From: Methanobacteriota archaeon
GTDB taxonomy: Archaea > Methanobacteriota > Methanobacteria > Methanobacteriales > Methanobacteriaceae
Direction: 5' to 3'
Length of the DNA stretch: 64,000 nt
Assembly (NCBI GenBank): GCA_023411115.1
Contig: JAEYPF010000010.1
Coordinates: 481,830-545,829, forward strand
The position numbers and the translations under genes are program-made. Below are positions 36,368 through 44,523 of this stretch, piece by piece; the first letter of the stretch is position 1, and every line of letters begins with the position of its first letter. The notes beneath the pieces are model-generated. The model made no database searches. It saw only the letters and a list, made by a program, of their open reading frames with translations, and was not told the origin of the DNA.

Positions 36368-37333
36368 TTAGTGTAAAGTAGTAATTTTAACTCCTTCTTT
36401 TGAAATATCTGCTTTTAAAGCACTTTCAATCTTGTTAATTTCAGATATAACCTTTTCAGTTCCATCAGGACAGTAAGCTATTATACTACCGCCGCCACCG
36501 GCACCAGTTATCTTAGATCCGCATGCTCCTGCTTTTCGTGCAGTATAAACCATACTGGAAAGTTCTTTTGTATTAACACCAAGGGTATCTAAAAGCCCAT
36601 GATTTATATTCATAAGTTCTCCAATTCTTTTTTTATCATTATTAAGGATTGCTTCTTTTGCTTCTTCTGTTACGAGTTCAATGGAATCAATTACAGGATT
36701 AATGATCTCAGGATATACATCTCTCCTTATTCTAACAGCTTCAACAAGCTTTCCTGTATTTCCCCTTGTATCAGTACATCCTATAACTACAGGAATATCA
36801 TAATCAATATCTAATTGTACAATATCTTCAGCATCTGTTTCTAGATAGATCAATCCACCATATGTGCTTATAGTGGTATCCAAAGGACTAGCAGATTTTT
36901 GAACTTCTAATTCGACTTCATGAGCATATTTAGCTATTTCTTCCTTTGACAGATTCATTTTATTATACGTGGAAACTGCTGCAATTGTAGCAACTGTTAC
37001 TGCTGCTGAAGAGCCGAGTCCTCCCCCAATAGGAATATTAACATCTATATTTATTTCTATTCCAGAACCATCATGTGTTTTTTTAAGGGCATCTAATATG
37101 TACTTTAAAATACCCTTTCTTTTAGAGTCTGATATAATGACCCTTTTATCAAAATCAATGCATCCAGTTATTCCTAAATCCTTAACATTTACATTTATTT
37201 TATCATTATGCGTATCTAAGACTTCTACACATGTTCTCTTGTTTATTGCCATTGCAATAGCAGGCTTGCCATATACAACAGCATGTTCTCCAAAAAGGAT
37301 CGCTTTCCCGGGTGCAGATGCCTTAACTTGCAT
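36368..37333 (-). CDS. mvk: Mevalonate kinase
   Basis: A 321-residue GHMP kinase making 5-phosphomevalonate. Motifs: APGKAILFGEHAVVYGKPAI (motif 1), VNIPIGGGLGSSAAVTVATI (motif 2, P-loop) and the C-terminal GACGSKITGAGGGGSIIAYC (motif 3). GGTGA precedes the ATG. Together with ipk and fni it forms the isoprenoid block; no phosphomevalonate decarboxylase or dehydratase gene is in the window. Confidence 0.96.
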   Translation of the reverse strand: MQVKASAPGKAILFGEHAVVYGKPAIAMAINKRTCVEVLDTHNDKINVNVKDLGITGCIDFDKRVIISDSKRKGILKYILDALKKTHDGSGIEINIDVNIPIGGGLGSSAAVTVATIAAVSTYNKMNLSKEEIAKYAHEVELEVQKSASPLDTTISTYGGLIYLETDAEDIVQLDIDYDIPVVIGCTDTRGNTGKLVEAVRIRRDVYPEIINPVIDSIELVTEEAKEAILNNDKKRIGELMNINHGLLDTLGVNTKELSSMVYTARKAGACGSKITGAGGGGSIIAYCPDGTEKVISEINKIESALKADISKEGVKITTLH

Positions 37334-37439
37334 TTAATTCACCATAATAACCTTAATTTTTAACTAAATGTTTTAAGAGTTAATACTGACTAAGTATAAC
37401 TTTAATAGCCCGAATTTATTCAATTTTCCTAAACTAAGC

Positions 37440-38279
37440 CTACCAGAATACAGCCGATGCGTAACCAACCACTGCACTTAAGTCTCCAGTTATATCCCCG
37501 CTTGTTGCATATTTCAATATCTTTGCATTCTGTGCTCCAAGTCCTTTTGAAGCGACAATAGTGGATGCAACAGGGCCATAACCACACATAGTGACATTGA
37601 GATCTAAGACTCTTTTCATCATCAGCTTTTCATTCATTGCTTCTATTTCTTCCAGGACCTGCATATCATTCCTGTTTGCAATGTTTTGTGGCTTATAATG
37701 AGTCATATCTGAGCTTGCAATTACTACCACGTCTTTTCCAAGCACTTCTACCGCTTTTTTAATGGAATTACCTATTTCATAGGATGTTTCAAGATCCTGA
37801 ATCCACATAGTCACAGGGACTATTTTAAAATCATCACTGAAATACTGTAAAAATGGAAGATGAACTTCACAGCTGTGTTCCTGTATATGTGACATTGGAT
37901 CAGAATCAATGATTCCTGCGTCTTTTATCAGTTCTTTTGTAAATTGAGTATCTACTTCAACGTTTCCCAGAGGAGTCTCCCATTTCCCTTCAAGCATTGT
38001 TGATATGCCTGATCCAAGTCCAGTATGGTTGGGGCAGAGGATAATGAATGTTTCTGGAAATCCATCCTCCACAATTTTGTAGTAGGAATGTGCTGCAATT
38101 GGTCCGGAATACAGGTAACCAGCGTGCGGCGCCATTACTCCCTTTATCTCTCTCTTATCTCCCATATCTGGAATTTTTCCAGGGCCTAGTTCGTGTTCAA
38201 AACACCATTGGATTTGTTTTTTCAAAGAATCAGGATTACTTTCATAAAAAACGCCTGCAACTGCAGGTTTTCTTATCAT
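37440..38279 (-). CDS. MEMO1 family protein
   Basis: A 279-residue protein of the MEMO1 family, related to extradiol dioxygenases. It starts MIRKPAVAGVFYESNPDSLK and has APHAGYLYSGPIAAHSYYK, LCPNHTGLGSGIST, HIQEHSCEVHLPFLQYF and VIASSDMTHYKP, carrying the conserved metal-site His/Asp/Cys. Human MEMO1 binds copper/iron; the archaeal role is not known. Its steady position next to mvk and rps2 in methanogens suggests, but does not prove, a link with the mevalonate pathway. Confidence 0.92.
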   Translation of the reverse strand: MIRKPAVAGVFYESNPDSLKKQIQWCFEHELGPGKIPDMGDKREIKGVMAPHAGYLYSGPIAAHSYYKIVEDGFPETFIILCPNHTGLGSGISTMLEGKWETPLGNVEVDTQFTKELIKDAGIIDSDPMSHIQEHSCEVHLPFLQYFSDDFKIVPVTMWIQDLETSYEIGNSIKKAVEVLGKDVVVIASSDMTHYKPQNIANRNDMQVLEEIEAMNEKLMMKRVLDLNVTMCGYGPVASTIVASKGLGAQNAKILKYATSGDITGDLSAVVGYASAVFW

Positions 38280-38437
38280 AAAATCACTGCCTCTTTATTT
38301 TTTAATTATTTAATCAACTCAAAAATTTGAGTCTAAATTTAGAACCAACCGGACCAATCAATAACAGATCTCCCAGTTGACAAGTTCAATTCACTTTACA
38401 ACCTAAGAGGTTGTTGAAAATCTAAAGCATGCGAATC

Positions 38438-38922
38438 CCTAAAAAATCTATGATTTTTTGGGTAAGAAAAATGTTGTCAAATCCCTCAAAATCTACGATT
38501 TTGGGGCCGAAAAACTTTGTTTTTCAGGCTTCGTTTGACACATCGAAAAATCAGAGATTTTTCGGGCAGCAAAATTGAAAATTTTGCATGCTATGCATTT
38601 TTCTCCAGCTTTCGATTCATGCTCCGAAATCGAAGCCAACAAACATTATGTGGCCTGCGAAATTCTCAAAAATCATAGATTTTTGGGACCCTCAAACGCG
38701 AAGCGTTTGGGGCATTGGAAATCTTTGATTTCCAAAAGGTTTGAAAATGTTTACAAAATCTCCGATTTTGTAACCGCAAAAAACTTCGTTTTTTGCATGC
38801 ATAGCATTTTCAATATCTTCGATTTCGCGGTTCAGGAAATTTCATTTCCTTCAACGTCAAAACTGTAAGTTTTGACAGCTTTTCGAGAGTTTTTCAACCG
38901 TAAAAAATCAGAGATTTTTTAC
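38438..38922. repeat. Array of at least 13 minihairpins with 3-nt loops
   Basis: In the 662-bp gap between rps2 and the MEMO1 gene I find perfect or near-perfect stems of 7-11 bp, each with a loop of exactly 3 nt: 38438-38462, 38484-38506, 38509-38525, 38544-38564, 38569-38587, 38665-38687, 38690-38712, 38715-38735, 38751-38773, 38776-38796, 38834-38850, 38856-38876 and 38900-38922. Many read xxAAAATC-NNN-GATTTTxx. One with a long loop is at 38610-38635. Short GCATGC motifs lie between them. No protein is encoded on either strand that I believe. Confidence 0.88.
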
Positions 38923-38941
38923 ATGTTTAAAGACAAGACAA

Positions 38942-39538
38942 TTAAATCTTCAACTCGAAATCAGCTGGCTGGATTTCAAGGTCTTCATCTTCGCCTAATA
39001 TTCCTTTTGCTCTTAGTATTTCCCGTGAAAGTAACCAGTAAACAAGTGCAATAGCTTTTCTACCTTTGTTATTTACAGGCAGCACAATATCCACATTTCC
39101 AAGTAAGTTTTCTGTATCGCAGAGTGCAACAACAGGTATTCCTATTTGTTTTGCTTCAATTATAGCCTGTGAATCTGATCTTGGGTCTGTAACTACAAGT
39201 ACCTTTGGTTCTATAAATTTAGCGTAGTTTGGATTAGTTAATGTTCCAGGTATAAATCTTCCAGGTATTGTCTTTGCTCCAGTTATCTGTCCAAATTTCT
39301 TAACAGGTGCCTGACCATACTGTCTTGTTGATACAACAAGGATATCATCTGGATCATATTTTGCAAGAAACTTTGCTGCTGCCTGAATCCTGTCGTTTGT
39401 TTTTCTTACATCTAAAACATATAAACCGTCTGCTCTTACTCTGTATATGTATCGTTCCATATCTTTAGTTTTTTGTTGAGTTCCAATGTGTAAACCTGCT
39501 GCTAGGTATTTGTCCAGTGGAATTAAAAGTTCTGACAA
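38942..39538 (-). CDS. rps2: 30S ribosomal protein S2
   Basis: A 198-residue archaeal S2 (SA family). It begins MSELLIPLDKYLAAGLHIGT and contains YRVRADGLYVLDVRKTNDRI, GRFIPGTLTNP, VLVVTDPRSDSQAI and VPVVALCDTEN. The start codon is TTG, with GAGGTGA 4 nt upstream. It is the last ribosomal gene of the minus-strand cluster before the isoprenoid genes; the minihairpin array follows its stop. Confidence 0.97.
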   Translation of the reverse strand: MSELLIPLDKYLAAGLHIGTQQKTKDMERYIYRVRADGLYVLDVRKTNDRIQAAAKFLAKYDPDDILVVSTRQYGQAPVKKFGQITGAKTIPGRFIPGTLTNPNYAKFIEPKVLVVTDPRSDSQAIIEAKQIGIPVVALCDTENLLGNVDIVLPVNNKGRKAIALVYWLLSREILRAKGILGEDEDLEIQPADFELKI

Positions 39539-39649
39539 ATTATCACCTCAATATTAATTTAAGTTTTTTTTTAAAATTTAGTGGTTTTTTATCCGGTATT
39601 TCAACCAGATTTTACAATATTTATTCTCTAAAAAATTATGGTAGGATGA

Positions 39650-39841
39650 TTATTCATCCTCAACTTCTACTGCCTCGTTTGGACACACGTCCATGCAAAC
39701 TTCACATAAGCTGCATTCTTCCTTATTTTGGATTATTATTTTGTCTCCGTCAATTATAAGGACTTCCATTGGGCATACATCTGCGCATTCACCGCAGTCT
39801 GCACCGTCACATTTTTCGTGGTCGATTGTTATTTTAACCAT
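39650..39841 (-). CDS. 2[4Fe-4S] ferredoxin
   Basis: A 63-residue ferredoxin-like protein. Cluster cysteines read CDGADCGECADVCP and CSLCEVCMDVCP, so the first motif is spaced C-x4-C-x2-C-x3-C instead of C-x2-C-x2-C-x3-C. GGTGA 5 nt before ATG 39841 sets the start; an upstream in-frame GTG is part of that ribosome site. It lies between eno and rps2 in this cluster. The redox partner is unknown. Confidence 0.9.
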   Translation of the reverse strand: MVKITIDHEKCDGADCGECADVCPMEVLIIDGDKIIIQNKEECSLCEVCMDVCPNEAVEVEDE

Positions 39842-39873
39842 ATATATCACCGCGTTTTCTGTTTTATTGTTGT

Positions 39874-41112
39874 CTAGATATCCGCCATTTTCGGATTTAT
39901 CATTTCTTCTTCGATTCGTATTAGTTCGTTAAGTTTTGCAATCCTTTCTCCACCCAATGCTCCTGTTTTGATTATTGGGCTTGAGAATCCTACTGCTAAA
40001 TGAGCTATTGTCTCGTCTGTTGTTTCACCAGATCTGTGTGATACAACTGGTACATATCCATTAGCTTTTGCAAGTTTCACTGTTTCATAAGTATCTGTTA
40101 AAGTTCCAATTTGATTTGGTTTTATGATAATTGAATTTGCAGCGCCTAAATTGATTCCTTCTTGGAGAATTTCTGCATTGGTTACAAAGAGATCATCTCC
40201 ACAGATAAGGCATCTGTCTCCAACTTTTCTTGTAAGTTCTGCAAATCCTTCAAAGTCACTTTCCTGTATAGGATCTTCAACATAAAACATGTTATATGTG
40301 GTGATAATTTCTTCAACGAAATCTATCTGTTCACCAATATCTCTGCTTACGCCTTCTCTTTCGTAAACATATTTGGAGCCATCCCACATTTCACTTGCAG
40401 CCATGTCAAGGCAAGGTCTGATTTCAATTCCCAGTTCATTACCTACTTCTTCACATGCCTTTGCCTGGATGGAAAGTGCATCTTCATTTGTGAGATTAGG
40501 TGCCCATCCACCTTCATCTCCCTTCCCGCCTGTGAAAGTATTGTCTTTGGCTTTTATTAATTCACCAATTTTTTTATGCACGCTTGAATTTGCAAACACT
40601 GCTTCAGTTATATTCTCTGCCCCTACTGGCAGAACTAAAAACTCTTGAATATCAGGTGCATTTTTACCAGCGTGTGCTCCTCCATTTATCATATTTCCAA
40701 GGGGATACGGAAGTTCATTCTTCATGTTTCCTCCAAGGAATTTATATAACGGCATGTTATAAGATGCAGCGGCAGCCTTTGAAGTTGCCATTGAAACAGC
40801 AACTATTGTGTTACCACCTAAAGAAGATAGATTATCAGTACCATCTATTTCCTTTAAAATCATATCTATATCATTTAAATCTTCAGCATCCATTCCAATA
40901 AGTTCAGATGATATAATATCTTCAACTTCACTTATTATTTTATCAACACCGCCTTCTGGAAATGCCGTAACCTCACGTATACCTGTACTTGCACCACTTG
41001 GTGCTGCAGCTCTTCCAAAACCACTCCAGGTTACAACATCTACTTCTACTGTCGGGTTTCCCCTACTATCTAAAATTTTTCTTACACGGACGTCTTCAAT
41101 AATACTATCCAC
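39874..41112 (-). CDS. eno: Enolase
   Basis: A 412-residue phosphopyruvate hydratase interconverting 2-phosphoglycerate and PEP. Motifs: ARKILDSRGNPTVEVD-like start (RVRKILDSRGNPTVEVDVVT), APSGASTGIREV, GGAHAGKNAPDIQEFLV, VEDPIQESDFEG, GDDLFVTN, IKPNQIGTLTDT and SHRSGETTDETIAHLAVG (catalytic Lys and His). The start codon is GTG with AGAGGTG 7 nt upstream. A stretch of this gene (40826-40859) is repeated upstream of it. Confidence 0.97.
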   Translation of the reverse strand: MDSIIEDVRVRKILDSRGNPTVEVDVVTWSGFGRAAAPSGASTGIREVTAFPEGGVDKIISEVEDIISSELIGMDAEDLNDIDMILKEIDGTDNLSSLGGNTIVAVSMATSKAAAASYNMPLYKFLGGNMKNELPYPLGNMINGGAHAGKNAPDIQEFLVLPVGAENITEAVFANSSVHKKIGELIKAKDNTFTGGKGDEGGWAPNLTNEDALSIQAKACEEVGNELGIEIRPCLDMAASEMWDGSKYVYEREGVSRDIGEQIDFVEEIITTYNMFYVEDPIQESDFEGFAELTRKVGDRCLICGDDLFVTNAEILQEGINLGAANSIIIKPNQIGTLTDTYETVKLAKANGYVPVVSHRSGETTDETIAHLAVGFSSPIIKTGALGGERIAKLNELIRIEEEMINPKMADI

Positions 41113-41135
41113 AAAAACACCTCTTTAATGTAGAT

Positions 41136-41187
41136 GATAGATTATCAGTACCATCTATTTCCTTTAAAACCACACCATATCATTTGA
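41136..41187. repeat. Copy of an internal eno segment upstream of eno
   Basis: Bases 41136-41169 are identical (34 nt) to 40826-40859 inside eno, and similarity fades over the following 20-30 bases (ATATCATTT(G/A)AATC). The copy lies just before the eno ribosome site and encodes nothing itself. A minihairpin (CAAAAATC, ATA, GATTTTTG; 41194-41212) follows directly. Confidence 0.85.
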
Positions 41188-41376
41188 ATCCTTCAAAAAT
41201 CATAGATTTTTGCAGGCCCGAAAATTCACGATTTTCGACGGCTTCAGCGTTTATACCAAGTTCTAATAAAATTATATTTCCAAACTCGCAAAATCCCTCA
41301 AAAGCTTTGATTTTTCGACGGCTCTATATTTTATCATTGTAACTTTATGTAAATGCTGTAATTCATAAAATAGTGG

Positions 41377-41550
41377 TTATTTTCTAATATCAAGAGGAAT
41401 TAAGCCTTTTTTAAGTTCTAAAGTTGCAATATCTATTGGATCAAGTGATCCTTCCACTTCTATCAATGGTTTTGCCCCCATTGATAATTGAAGTGCTCTT
41501 GCACCAACAATTCTCGCCTTTTCAAACCTTGTAAGTTCTGCAGATGACAT
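41377..41550 (-). CDS. rpoK: DNA-directed RNA polymerase subunit K
   Basis: A 57-residue RpoK (Rpb6/omega homologue): MSSAELTRFEKARIVGARAL, then QLSMGAKPLIEVEGSLDPID and IATLELKKGLIPLDIRK. The TRFEKARIVGARALQLSMGA core is diagnostic. RpoK helps assemble the largest polymerase subunit. AGGAGA about 8 nt before the ATG is its ribosome site. It lies between tRNA-Pro and eno. Confidence 0.95.
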   Translation of the reverse strand: MSSAELTRFEKARIVGARALQLSMGAKPLIEVEGSLDPIDIATLELKKGLIPLDIRK

Positions 41551-41599
41551 AACATCTTCTCCTGATTCAATAACTGAACCCTTTTATTTATAAGTTAAA

Positions 41600-41739
<140 letters not shown>

Positions 41740-41907
41740 TCACCATGCTTCAACATGAGCTATCAACATTCTTCTACAACAATATTTAGAAAGTCCAAGA
41801 TCATTAAGGACTTCTTTTGGATTTTCTCCATCTTCTACCCTTTTTTTGTATTCATCAAAAAAGGCAGAAACAACTTTACCACAGCTTATACATCTTACAG
41901 GAATCAT
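41740..41907 (-). CDS. rpoN: DNA-directed RNA polymerase subunit N
   Basis: A 55-residue RpoN (Rpb10): MIPVRCISCGKVVSAFFDEY, then KKRVEDGENPKEVLNDLGLS and KYCCRRMLIAHVEAW. The CxxC(xn)CC zinc pattern is diagnostic. RpoN joins RpoD and RpoL in the assembly platform. The ribosome site is weak (GATGGT). The TGA stop ends one base before the first base of tRNA-Pro in the transcript. Confidence 0.95.
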   Translation of the reverse strand: MIPVRCISCGKVVSAFFDEYKKRVEDGENPKEVLNDLGLSKYCCRRMLIAHVEAW

Positions 41908-41984
41908 ATTTTACCATCTTCTAATTTTTATTGAATTCCTTTTACCTGTACAGGAAATTATGTTATCTCTTTTAATCCAAAATT

Positions 41985-42045
41985 TTAGAACATATGTTCT
42001 AACTCTCGAAAATTTTCTTATTTTCGAAGATTTTAGAAAATCTTC
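41985..42045. repeat. Three hairpins between rpoN and rps9
   Basis: TTAGAACATATGTTCTAA (41985-42002) is a perfect 18-bp palindrome; CGAAAAT/ATTTTCG (42007-42026) and GAAGATTTT/AAAATCTTC (42026-42045) follow. They fill much of the 190-bp spacer and resemble the minihairpin arrays elsewhere. Confidence 0.65.
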
Positions 42046-42097
42046 TTGCACTCAGTTATAATTAAAGGTTGTTTGGCAAGAAGATTAAATATTTGGA

Positions 42098-42499
42098 TTA
42101 TCTGTAACTCTTCTGTCTTCTTGCTCTGGCTCCCCTTCCACCGTATTTTTTAGGTTCGGATCTTCTAGGATCACCAACGAGCATAGTTCTGTCATATTGA
42201 GTGAATTTTTCTTTTAAATCCATGTCACTTGTCCACTGTATGAGTCCTTTTGCTATGACCATACGTGCTGCTTCAGCCTGTCCCATTACTCCTCCACCAA
42301 CAACTCTAACATCTATATCAACAGTGTTGATGATGTCTCCAGCAAGCATTAGTGGTTCTGTAATTTTGAGTCTTGCAAGTTCTGGATCGTAAAGTTCAAC
42401 TGGGCGTTTGTTTATTCTGATTCTTCCTTTTCCTTCTCTGAATCTGCCCCTTGCTATTGCAGTTTTTCTTTTTCCGCTTGTGTGAATTACTTTTTTCAT
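42098..42499 (-). CDS. rps9: 30S ribosomal protein S9
   Basis: A 133-residue S9 beginning MKKVIHTSGKRKTAIARGRF, with VGGGVMGQAEAARMVIAKGL and the basic end KKYGGRGARARRQKSYR that reaches the decoding centre. Length and motifs are normal. It lies 8 nt after rpl13 (transcript order rpl18e-rpl13-rps9). Confidence 0.97.
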   Translation of the reverse strand: MKKVIHTSGKRKTAIARGRFREGKGRIRINKRPVELYDPELARLKITEPLMLAGDIINTVDIDVRVVGGGVMGQAEAARMVIAKGLIQWTSDMDLKEKFTQYDRTMLVGDPRRSEPKKYGGRGARARRQKSYR

Positions 42500-42507
42500 A
42501 TTAACAC

Positions 42508-42936
42508 CTATATCTCAAACTTCGCTCCAAGTAACTTTGAAACCTTTCCAAGTTCGATACTCTTTTTAATATTTTTAGGTTGGGCTTCTTCTAATTTGAA
42601 AGTTTCAGCACCTTCAAATTCTTGTGGTATTCCTACAAAAACCTTAAGTCCTTTGAATGCTTCTCTACCACTTGTTTTTCTGTAAGGTAACATTCCCCTT
42701 ACAGTTCTTCTAAATATATCATCAGGTCTTCTAGGGTATTTTGGTCCCATTTTCCTTGGGTTTGATATACTTGCCCTGTCAACTCTCTGTTTGTATCTTG
42801 CGTATGCCCATTCCTTAGTGCCTGAAATTAAAATTTTTTCGGCATTTAAAATTACTACACTTTCACCATTTAGAAGCATCTTGCTTACAGTACTTGCAAG
42901 TCTTCCCATGATGAGTCCTTCGCCATCTATAATCAT
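42508..42936 (-). CDS. rpl13: 50S ribosomal protein L13
   Basis: A 142-residue archaeal L13, MIIDGEGLIMGRLASTVSKM, with RAKGDD-like RRPDDIFRRTVRGMLPYRKT. ATG 42936 was chosen from AAAGGTG at 7 nt and from homologue starts; an in-frame GTG three codons upstream is part of that site. It is in the usual rpl18e-rpl13-rps9 order. Confidence 0.96.
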   Translation of the reverse strand: MIIDGEGLIMGRLASTVSKMLLNGESVVILNAEKILISGTKEWAYARYKQRVDRASISNPRKMGPKYPRRPDDIFRRTVRGMLPYRKTSGREAFKGLKVFVGIPQEFEGAETFKLEEAQPKNIKKSIELGKVSKLLGAKFEI

Positions 42937-42956
42937 AAAATACACCTTTTTTATAA

Positions 42957-43316
42957 TTACTCGATTATCCTTATTTTGTTTCCCTTTGGATTTTCATCGA
43001 GAATTTCTAAGATTTCTAAACATTTTCCACCAGCAGCGTCTATTTTTTCTTCAGCTTTCTTTGAAAACCCAAGTGCTACTACATTAACCTTATGATCCAG
43101 TTCACCGCTTCCAAGGATTTTTCCTGGAACCAGAATAGTTTCATCTGGGGATGAATGTCTGTTTATTTTTGATATGTTAACTTCTGCGTACCTTCTGGTT
43201 GATCTTTCAAGCCTTTTTGCAATATCTTTCCATATCTTGACATCTTCCTGGTATGATTTCTCTTTAAGATTTCCTATAATTTCTGTGATTTTTGGATTTG
43301 TCTTTGTAAGTTTCAT
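42957..43316 (-). CDS. rpl18e: 50S ribosomal protein L18e
   Basis: A 119-residue protein, related to L15 in fold, beginning MKLTKTNPKITEIIGNLKEK, with VNISKINRHSSPDETILVPG and VVALGFSKKAEEKI. Its GGAGGAAA ribosome site lies in the last codons of rpoD, whose stop is adjacent, so translation is probably coupled. Confidence 0.97.
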   Translation of the reverse strand: MKLTKTNPKITEIIGNLKEKSYQEDVKIWKDIAKRLERSTRRYAEVNISKINRHSSPDETILVPGKILGSGELDHKVNVVALGFSKKAEEKIDAAGGKCLEILEILDENPKGNKIRIIE

Positions 43317-44111
43317 TTATTTTCCTCCTTTAGAAAATGCCACAATTTTTTCCGACTTATCCTTTAAAATATCGCATGCATTCTGTAAAACATCTTCAGG
43401 AGATAATGACCCATCTGTTTCAATTTTAAATATGAATTTACCTTCCTGTGATTCAACATGAATTGCACTCTGCTCACAGTCCCTCACACAAGTCTTACAC
43501 ATTGAGCAGTTTTCGATATCTGTGATAACAATTTTATTTTCTTCTTCACTGTATTCCAGTACATTTCTTGGACACTGGTCCACGCATTTTCTGCAGGCTT
43601 CGCATATTTCATCAATTATAATTAAAGGATAGTATTTATATGCACATGTTGTTGTAGGCTGCCATTTTGCATGTTCTAACCCAATTCCGAGTTTTGCTAC
43701 TGCTTCGAGTTCTACTTCTTCCCCTTCTTTTAATCTTAAAAGTGGAATAGTATCATATACTGGCTTTACTGCTTCATGAGCTGAGGTTAGATCTCCAGAA
43801 TAGACCACTTTAGGGCCTTTTTCTTTTAAAACAAGGGATACACTACAGCTTGGGCAGCCATCCTCGCAATCACATTCAGATGCTAGCTCAAATGCTTCTA
43901 TGTCTGTCTCTAGTGGTACTAGCCCTAACCTGTGAGATAATACTTCATCAAATAAAGTTGAGTCGTTTCTAACTATTGAAACAGTTTCTATGGCAATTGT
44001 TGGAACTTCGACTGTGCATATTCTCCTTATTGCGTTTACAAAGGATACATCCGCACCATCGACGATAAATGTAAGTTCATTATCATTCTTTTGTCTAATA
44101 TCGATCTCCAT
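43317..44111 (-). CDS. rpoD: DNA-directed RNA polymerase subunit D with two Fe-S cluster motifs
   Basis: A 264-residue RpoD (alpha/Rpb3 homologue). MEIDIRQKNDNELTFIVDGA and NAIRRICTVEVPTIAIETV are the dimerisation part. An insertion near residues 165-205 is ferredoxin-like with CEACRKCVDQCP and CSMCKTCVRDCE, a full set for two [4Fe-4S] clusters. A further CDCEDGCPSC lies in domain 2. Clusters in RpoD are thought to stabilise the D-L heterodimer and could sense oxygen. ATG 44111 was chosen over an upstream in-frame start inside rps11. Confidence 0.95.
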   Translation of the reverse strand: MEIDIRQKNDNELTFIVDGADVSFVNAIRRICTVEVPTIAIETVSIVRNDSTLFDEVLSHRLGLVPLETDIEAFELASECDCEDGCPSCSVSLVLKEKGPKVVYSGDLTSAHEAVKPVYDTIPLLRLKEGEEVELEAVAKLGIGLEHAKWQPTTTCAYKYYPLIIIDEICEACRKCVDQCPRNVLEYSEEENKIVITDIENCSMCKTCVRDCEQSAIHVESQEGKFIFKIETDGSLSPEDVLQNACDILKDKSEKIVAFSKGGK

Positions 44112-44112
44112 G

Positions 44113-44505
44113 TTAGACCCTTCTTCCCCTCTTACCTCCAGGTCTTCCTGTACCATCATGAGGTATTGGAGTAACATCTTCTATTTTTCCTATTCTGATG
44201 CCTGCTCTTGCAAGAGCTCTTATTGTAGCCTGTGCACCAGGTCCAGGAGTTCTTGGCCCATTTCCACCAGGGGCTCTTACTCTTATGTGTAATCCAATTA
44301 TTCCTTTTTCCTTTACATCGTCTGCTGCCCTTGTGGCTGCTTCCATTGCTGCAAATGGAGATGACTCCTGTCTATCTGCCCTTACAACTTTTCCACCAGA
44401 CCACTGGGTAATGGTTTCTGCTCCAGTTATATCAGTTATAGTGATTATAGTGTTGTTAAAGGATGAATAAATGTTAGCTACACCCCATTTTTCTTTTTCT
44501 GCCAT
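44113..44505 (-). CDS. rps11: 30S ribosomal protein S11
   Basis: A 130-residue S11: WGVANIYSSFNNTIITITDI, SSPFAAMEAATRAADDVKEK and the conserved end TPIPHDGTGRPGGKRGRRV. GGTGA precedes the ATG by 4 nt. The stop lies 1 nt before the rpoD ATG. Confidence 0.97.
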   Translation of the reverse strand: MAEKEKWGVANIYSSFNNTIITITDITGAETITQWSGGKVVRADRQESSPFAAMEAATRAADDVKEKGIIGLHIRVRAPGGNGPRTPGPGAQATIRALARAGIRIGKIEDVTPIPHDGTGRPGGKRGRRV

Positions 44506-44523
44506 CTTATCACCTTTTATTAA

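Noticed and set aside
38575..39054. Two plus-strand reading frames through the minihairpin array and the end of rps2
   Set aside because: No ribosome sites, composition set by palindromes, and one runs antisense into rps2. Treated as chance frames.
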